Of a DNA stretch of 10,163 bases, positions 6,321 through 10,163 are shown one piece after another. The stretch covers positions 1 through 10,163 of the forward strand of contig MGLY01000005.1 of assembly GCA_001794935.1 (NCBI GenBank), in the 5' to 3' direction. This stretch comes from Chlamydiae bacterium RIFCSPHIGHO2_12_FULL_49_9 (GTDB lineage: Bacteria > Chlamydiota > Chlamydiia > Chlamydiales > SM23-39). The position numbers were made by a program, and so were the translations under genes. Numbering within the stretch: the first letter of the stretch is position 1; each line of letters begins with the position of its first letter. The notes beneath the pieces were generated by a model. It saw only the letters and a list, made by a program, of their open reading frames with translations. It did no database searches and was not told the origin of the DNA.

Positions 6321-7299
6321 AATTTTGGAGATATTTAAACCAGGTTTTTGTCGCCTCTTGAATTGTTGCGGGCTCCCAGAGGGGCGCATCTCGAAAATCG
6401 TCGATTCGACTTAATATTTTCTCAACGCCCTGCTCAAATGAGACGCTGGCCTTCCATCCCAGCTTCTCTCTGATCTTGCGAACATCAGCAAATGTGCAAT
6501 CGGGCTCTCCCGGGCGTTTTGGAATGTAAGTGATCGATCCGCCCAAAAGCTCAACCAACCGATTGACGCTGTAGTGTCCTGAACTCCCTACATTCATAAA
6601 CTCGTTTGTCAGATTCGATTGTGCAGCTGCATAAAAGGCGCTTGCAACATCGCCCACATAGGTAAAGTCTCTCGTTTGCTTTCCGTCGCCAACAACAGTG
6701 TAGGGCTTGCCGTGCAGCTTCTGGGCCAAAAAGACCCCGAAAACAGCCCCATAAACGCCTGTTGTGCGTGATCTTGGTCCAAACACATTGAATAGACGCA
6801 GAGACACTGCAGGAAGTTTATAGACTTGAGCCCAGTGAAGGACTAACTGCTCTCCAAGATATTTTGTCAGGGCATAAGGATACTGCGGCTGAACAGGAGC
6901 GGTTTCGGGGGTCGGATATTGACTTGGGATCCCATAGCAAGAAGAAGAAGCTGCATATAAAAACCTCTTCACGCCCGCTCTTTTTGCAGCTTCCAAAACA
7001 TTAAACGTCCCATCTACGTTTGTCTCAAAGTAATCTCGCGGCTTTTCAATCGATGGAACAATGTCAGCAAGAGCCGCTAAGTGAAATACCCAATCAACTC
7101 CGGAAAAGTCCAAACAGTTCGGGTCCCGAATATCCCCTTTGATAAAGCGGAAACGGGAGTTCTTTTCCGCATCGCGCAGATTTTTCATCCACCCACCGCA
7201 GAGATTATCCAACGCAACCACTTCATGTCCTTGAGACAAAAGAAGATCGGTTAAATGGCTCCCAATAAAGCCCGCCCCGCCTGTAATTAACGCTCTCAT
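6319..7299 (-). CDS. SDR-family NDP-sugar epimerase (SDR B)
   Basis: A 326-residue extended SDR of the UDP-glucose 4-epimerase class. The NAD-binding motif is ITGGAGFIGSHL (5-16), Asp31 ends strand 2, GDIRD (55-59) contacts the adenine, and HLAALADI (73-80) follows. The catalytic set is Ser118-120 in AASSSCYG, with Tyr142 and Lys146 in YPYALTK. RLFNVFGPR (168-176) and a TRDFTYVGDV segment are typical of sugar epimerases. It lacks the acidic pair of 4,6-dehydratases, so an epimerase (or a reductase) of an NDP-hexose or NDP-heptose is likely. The C-terminus ends with an ATKTWFKYL stretch. Its ATG overlaps the stop of SDR A by 4 bases and no ribosome site is evident, so it is probably translated by coupling. 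Substrate specificity cannot be assigned from sequence. Confidence 0.85.
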   Translation of the reverse strand: MRALITGGAGFIGSHLTDLLLSQGHEVVALDNLCGGWMKNLRDAEKNSRFRFIKGDIRDPNCLDFSGVDWVFHLAALADIVPSIEKPRDYFETNVDGTFNVLEAAKRAGVKRFLYAASSSCYGIPSQYPTPETAPVQPQYPYALTKYLGEQLVLHWAQVYKLPAVSLRLFNVFGPRSRTTGVYGAVFGVFLAQKLHGKPYTVVGDGKQTRDFTYVGDVASAFYAAAQSNLTNEFMNVGSSGHYSVNRLVELLGGSITYIPKRPGEPDCTFADVRKIREKLGWKASVSFEQGVEKILSRIDDFRDAPLWEPATIQEATKTWFKYLQN

Positions 7300-8288
7300 T
7301 TAAGTTGCAGCGCCTTCATCGTTTTGATGTTGAAATAGCGATCGCCAGAAAGCGAGTCAGGCAGCTTGCCTGCTTCAAACGCCTTCACCAAATCCTCAAC
7401 AGCATTTTCGATTGTAAATTTGGGTTTAAATCCGAGTTTTTTAGCGATTTTTTCAGAAGACACATGGTAGGAGCGGTTGTCGTTGGTCGGCTCAACGACG
7501 AGATCGACAGGCCTTTTTTTGCTCACAATTTTCTGTACCATTTTTCCTAGATCGAGAACGGTGTGATTGTGATATCCAGCATTAAAGATCTCACCCTGGA
7601 TCTTTTCTTTAGGGCATTCGAGCACATGGAGATAGACACGAACCATGTCTTCGATGTGAATATTGGGACGCATTTGCGATCCACCGGTTACCTTGACTTT
7701 CCCGTTATTATAGGCAAGATTTGTCAAAATATTGACGACAACATCGAGTCTTTGGCGGGGGGCATACCCACAGACGGTCGCAGGGCGAATTACCGTGCAG
7801 ATAAACTCATCCGACATATGCTTGAAGAGAATTTTTTCACATTCCGCTTTGAATTTTGAATAGTCGGTAAGAGGCTCGAGCGACATATCCTCTGTCACGT
7901 TTGGCACATCCTTAACGCCATAAACAGAGGAAGAAGAGGCAAAAATAAATCGCTTTATTTTGTGTTTTTTTGCTTGAACGACAAAAGGCTCAAAAGCGTC
8001 GAGATTGATCGATTTGCCAAGATCGGGATTGAGCTCAAAACTCGGATCATTCGAAATGCAGGCCAGGTGAATCACTGCGTCGCAGCCCTTTAACGCTCTA
8101 TCAACTGTCTTGGAATCTCGAACATCTCCTTTGATCTGAATCAGTTTGGAGCTGTTCGCCAACTCCTTAAACACATCGTCTCCATAAAGATACAAATCTA
8201 AGACAACAACATCATGTCCTTGCTTCACCAATTCAGGAACAAGTCTCGACCCAACATACCCGGCGCCGCCGGGAATACAAATACGCAT
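7296..8288 (-). CDS. SDR-family NDP-sugar epimerase/reductase (SDR A), first gene of the sugar cluster
   Basis: With the ATG at 8288 the protein has 330 residues and begins directly with the Rossmann strand MRICIPGGAGYVGSRL. The cofactor motif GGAGYVG (7-13), GDVRD (54-58), HLACISND (74-81), Ser118-121 in ASSSSVYG, and Tyr143/Lys147 in DYSKFK form a complete SDR active site. There is no dehydratase-type acidic pair. RPNIHIEDMV (207-216) and DNRSYHVSSEKI (270-281) are typical of NDP-sugar epimerases and reductases of polysaccharide loci. It probably inverts a carbon of, or reduces, a keto-sugar nucleotide. GGAGAGG (8293-8299) lies four bases before this ATG; an ATG at 8324 would add 12 residues in front of the usual N-terminus and is unlikely. 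It lies 81 bases downstream of uvrB on the same strand and could be read through from it or from its own promoter. Confidence 0.85.
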   Translation of the reverse strand: MRICIPGGAGYVGSRLVPELVKQGHDVVVLDLYLYGDDVFKELANSSKLIQIKGDVRDSKTVDRALKGCDAVIHLACISNDPSFELNPDLGKSINLDAFEPFVVQAKKHKIKRFIFASSSSVYGVKDVPNVTEDMSLEPLTDYSKFKAECEKILFKHMSDEFICTVIRPATVCGYAPRQRLDVVVNILTNLAYNNGKVKVTGGSQMRPNIHIEDMVRVYLHVLECPKEKIQGEIFNAGYHNHTVLDLGKMVQKIVSKKRPVDLVVEPTNDNRSYHVSSEKIAKKLGFKPKFTIENAVEDLVKAFEAGKLPDSLSGDRYFNIKTMKALQLK

Positions 8289-8292
8289 AAGA

Positions 8293-8299
8293 CCTCTCC
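8293..8299 (-). promoter_or_regulatory. Ribosome binding site deciding the SDR A start
   Basis: GGAGAGG lies four bases before the ATG at 8288. That ATG opens exactly at the usual Rossmann N-terminus, favouring it over the ATG at 8324. Confidence 0.7.
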
Positions 8300-8340
8300 G
8301 ATCACATCTTTTCGTGGAAAGCAACTTACTTGAGGAAATT

Positions 8341-8357
8341 GATTCTTGGCAAGAATC
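8341..8357. repeat. Perfect 7-bp inverted repeat between uvrB and the sugar cluster
   Basis: GATTCTT (8341-8347) and AAGAATC (8351-8357) pair perfectly around the three-base loop GGC, 12 bases after the uvrB stop. On the minus strand no T-run follows the stem, so it is a poor rho-independent terminator for uvrB. It might be a weak attenuator or an operator half-site pair. In the remaining intergenic sequence (8289-8369) I see no convincing -35/-10 pair. Confidence 0.35.
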
Positions 8358-8369
8358 TCTTAGGATTTT

Positions 8370-10163
8370 TTAGGGAGAATCTGACTTTAGCATTTCGAGA
8401 TTTTGGTAATACCGCATCTGATCGCGCAGTCTCGCAGCATCTTCAAAACGAAGCTCTTTTGCGGCTCTTCTCATCTCTATGGAACACTCTTTGATTTTAG
8501 TTTCAAGATCTTGAATATCGGAAGTCGCTTCCTCTACAGGTTTAATTGCAGCAGGAGGCTGCTCGACAAAGCCAAATGTTTCTTCCAAAGAAGTTGCCGG
8601 TTCCCGTTTTGTGGAACGGGGAGTGATGTTGTGCTTTTGATTGTATTCAGTTTGATAAGATCTGCGCTCTTTGGTAATTGCGATCGTTCTTTCGATAGCC
8701 GCTGTCTTCTTATCCGCATAGAGAATCACTCGGCCGTGAATATTTCGGGCCGCTCTTCCACAAGTTTGGATCAGGGCCGTTTCCGATCGGAGAAACCCTT
8801 CTTTATCAGCATCGAGAATCACAACAAGAGAAACTTCCGGCAAGTCGAGCCCTTCTCTCAACAGATTAATTCCCACGAGCACATCAAATTCGCCAAGCCT
8901 GAGTGATTTAAGAATTTGCATCCGCTCCAGAGTATCGATGTCCGAATGGAGATATTTTGCCTTGACTCCGATCTCATTTAGATACTTGGAGAGATCTTCT
9001 GACAGTTTTTTGGTGAGCGTCGTGACAAGAACTCTTCTGCCCAACTCCGTCTCTTTTCGAATTTCTTCGAGACAGTCGTCCACTTGGCCTGCCGCCGGAC
9101 GAAGCTCTATCTCCGGGTCCAACAGACCCGTGGGGCGGATGATCTGCTGAACAATATCCCCTTCAGATTCTTCGACTTCCCAGCCTCCAGGAGTAGCTGA
9201 AACGTAAATCACTTGCTTGAACTTTGTATATGTCTCCTCAAATTTTAGAGGGCGATTATCAAAAGCGGAAGGAAGCCGAAACCCAAATTCCACAAGCGCC
9301 TGTTTGCGAGACCGATCTCCATTGTACATCGCATGAAGCTGGGGCAAAGTCTGATGAGACTCATCGATAAAAAATAAGAACTCTTCGGGGAAATAATCGA
9401 TCAGGCATGGAGGCGGCGCGCCCGGCGCCCTTTGACTGAAGTGGCGAGAATAGTTTTCGACTCCCTTACAGAAACCGATTTCCCGAATCATTTCTAAATC
9501 ATAGTTCGTTCGTTCTTTGATTCTTTGAGCTTCAATGAGCCTATTTTCTTTTTCGAAAAAGGCAATCCTCTCTTTGAGCTCTTTCCGAATCGTATCGATC
9601 GCCTGAAATCGAACGTTTTCCGGCGTCACGTAGTGAGATCCCGGAAAGATCGCGATCTTCTCTAATCTTTTGCGCACCTTTCCTGTAAGGGGATCGATTT
9701 CACTAATTCGCTCAATCTCATCGCCAAAAAACTCGACTCTATAAGCGAGATCATCTTCATAAGCAGGAACAACTTCCAATACGTCTCCTCGCGCTCTAAA
9801 TGTTGCCCGCATGAGATCGTAGTCCCCTCTTTCATAGTGCATTTCTACAAGATGAAGCAAAACGTCATCGCGGCGCACCTCTTGTTTGACAGCAAGGTGC
9901 AAAACCATCTGGCTATAGTATTCAGGAGTACCCAGGCCATAAATGCAAGATACTGAGGCGACAATAATTACATCGGGCCGCTCGATCAGAGAACGGGTTG
10001 CGCTGAGGCGCATTTTTTCAATTCGATCGTTGATCGCCAGATCTTTTTCGATGTAGGTATCGGTTCTCGCAATATACGCTTCAGGCTGATAGTAGTCGTA
10101 GTAAGAGACAAAATATTCCACCGCATTATTGGGGAAAAACCCCTTAAATTCTTGATAGAGCTG
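8370..10163 (-). CDS. uvrB: Excinuclease ABC subunit B, partial (N-terminus outside window)
   Basis: An open frame from the right edge to a TAA at 8370-8372 gives 597 residues of UvrB, the DNA-damage-verifying helicase-like subunit of nucleotide excision repair. Roughly the first 80 residues, including the Walker A loop, lie outside. Present in order are the damage-probing hairpin [12 protein letters not shown], the [11 protein letters not shown] region, the UvrA-interacting region with THYVTP-like GSHYVTPE, the Walker B box FIDESH (about 265-270), SATPGGWE, the HSDID helicase motif, [15 protein letters not shown], motif [11 protein letters not shown] (466-474), and a C-terminal UVR domain ([20 protein letters not shown]) that contacts UvrC. 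The frame is intact with no missing motif after the hairpin. A GTG at 10121 falls in the middle of the conserved sequence and is not the start. It is a housekeeping gene that marks the boundary of the sugar cluster. Confidence 0.97.
   Translation of the reverse strand, partial: QLYQEFKGFFPNNAVEYFVSYYDYYQPEAYIARTDTYIEKDLAINDRIEKMRLSATRSLIERPDVIIVASVSCIYGLGTPEYYSQMVLHLAVKQEVRRDDVLLHLVEMHYERGDYDLMRATFRARGDVLEVVPAYEDDLAYRVEFFGDEIERISEIDPLTGKVRKRLEKIAIFPGSHYVTPENVRFQAIDTIRKELKERIAFFEKENRLIEAQRIKERTNYDLEMIREIGFCKGVENYSRHFSQRAPGAPPPCLIDYFPEEFLFFIDESHQTLPQLHAMYNGDRSRKQALVEFGFRLPSAFDNRPLKFEETYTKFKQVIYVSATPGGWEVEESEGDIVQQIIRPTGLLDPEIELRPAAGQVDDCLEEIRKETELGRRVLVTTLTKKLSEDLSKYLNEIGVKAKYLHSDIDTLERMQILKSLRLGEFDVLVGINLLREGLDLPEVSLVVILDADKEGFLRSETALIQTCGRAARNIHGRVILYADKKTAAIERTIAITKERRSYQTEYNQKHNITPRSTKREPATSLEETFGFVEQPPAAIKPVEEATSDIQDLETKIKECSIEMRRAAKELRFEDAARLRDQMRYYQNLEMLKSDSP

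Noticed and set aside
6312..6389. N-terminal extension of the SIS isomerase from an ATG at 6389
   Set aside because: It lies inside SDR B, adds basic low-information sequence, and a strong AGGAG precedes the ATG at 6311.
1140..8288. Assignment of the locus to a named heptose pathway (for example capsule heptose with gmhA/hddA genes)
   Set aside because: The kinase and transferase are fused in reverse order, no phosphatase is visible, and the SDR substrates cannot be read from sequence, so specific gene symbols would be overstated.
8310..8360. Possible minus-strand promoter with a TTGCCA box upstream of SDR A
   Set aside because: The matching -10 (GTAAGT after 17 bases) is poor, and the TTGCCA is part of the inverted repeat; not supportable without transcript data.
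8403..8906. Long plus-strand frame (167 codons) antisense to uvrB
   Set aside because: It mirrors conserved uvrB coding sequence and shows no domain or ribosome site; a shadow frame.
10119..10121. GTG as the start of a short UvrB
   Set aside because: It encodes the valine of the conserved [13 protein letters not shown] region; the frame continues through [10 protein letters not shown] to the window edge.

Overview
The window is bacterial, densely coded, and almost entirely read from the minus strand. It looks like a surface-polysaccharide (LPS, O-antigen or capsule) precursor cluster placed directly behind the housekeeping repair gene uvrB. There are no tRNAs, rRNAs, insertion sequences, integrases or CRISPR repeats. 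Base composition is roughly mid-40s % GC by eye. The organism cannot be named from this alone. UvrB is a generic bacterial form; its details would fit an environmental chlamydia or another Gram-negative, but this is only a guess.

Layout in the direction of transcription (right to left): uvrB (10163-8370, 5' end outside the window); a gap of 81 bases holding a short inverted repeat; then eight tightly packed genes. These are SDR nucleotide-sugar epimerase/reductase A (8288-7296), SDR epimerase B (7299-6319), a GmhA-like SIS-domain sugar-phosphate isomerase (6311-5697), a fused nucleotidyltransferase-PfkB kinase with domains in the opposite order to E. coli HldE (5737-4187), E1-alpha (4190-3210) and E1-beta (3213-2140) subunits of a thiamine-diphosphate 2-oxoacid dehydrogenase-type enzyme, SDR 4,6-dehydratase-like enzyme C (2129-1140), and a class I SAM methyltransferase (1137-478). 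Junctions are stop/start overlaps of 4 bases, one overlap of 41 bases, or gaps of 2-10 bases, so they very probably form one operon. It ends at a hairpin terminator (444-479) shared with a convergent plus-strand gene, the C-terminal part of a PhyH-type Fe(II)/2-oxoglutarate dioxygenase (3-440).

Working model (inference): the SIS isomerase makes an aldose phosphate, probably a heptose phosphate from sedoheptulose 7-phosphate. The fusion enzyme phosphorylates C1 and transfers a nucleotide. The three SDR enzymes dehydrate, epimerise or reduce the NDP-sugar. The methyltransferase, and possibly the dioxygenase, decorate it. The E1-alpha/beta pair has no E2 or E3 partner here and is the most unusual part: it may use ThDP chemistry on a sugar or attach an acyl/ketol unit to it. 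No GmhB-type phosphatase, glycosyltransferase, flippase or polymerase lies in the window, so the locus is incomplete as seen or depends on genes elsewhere.
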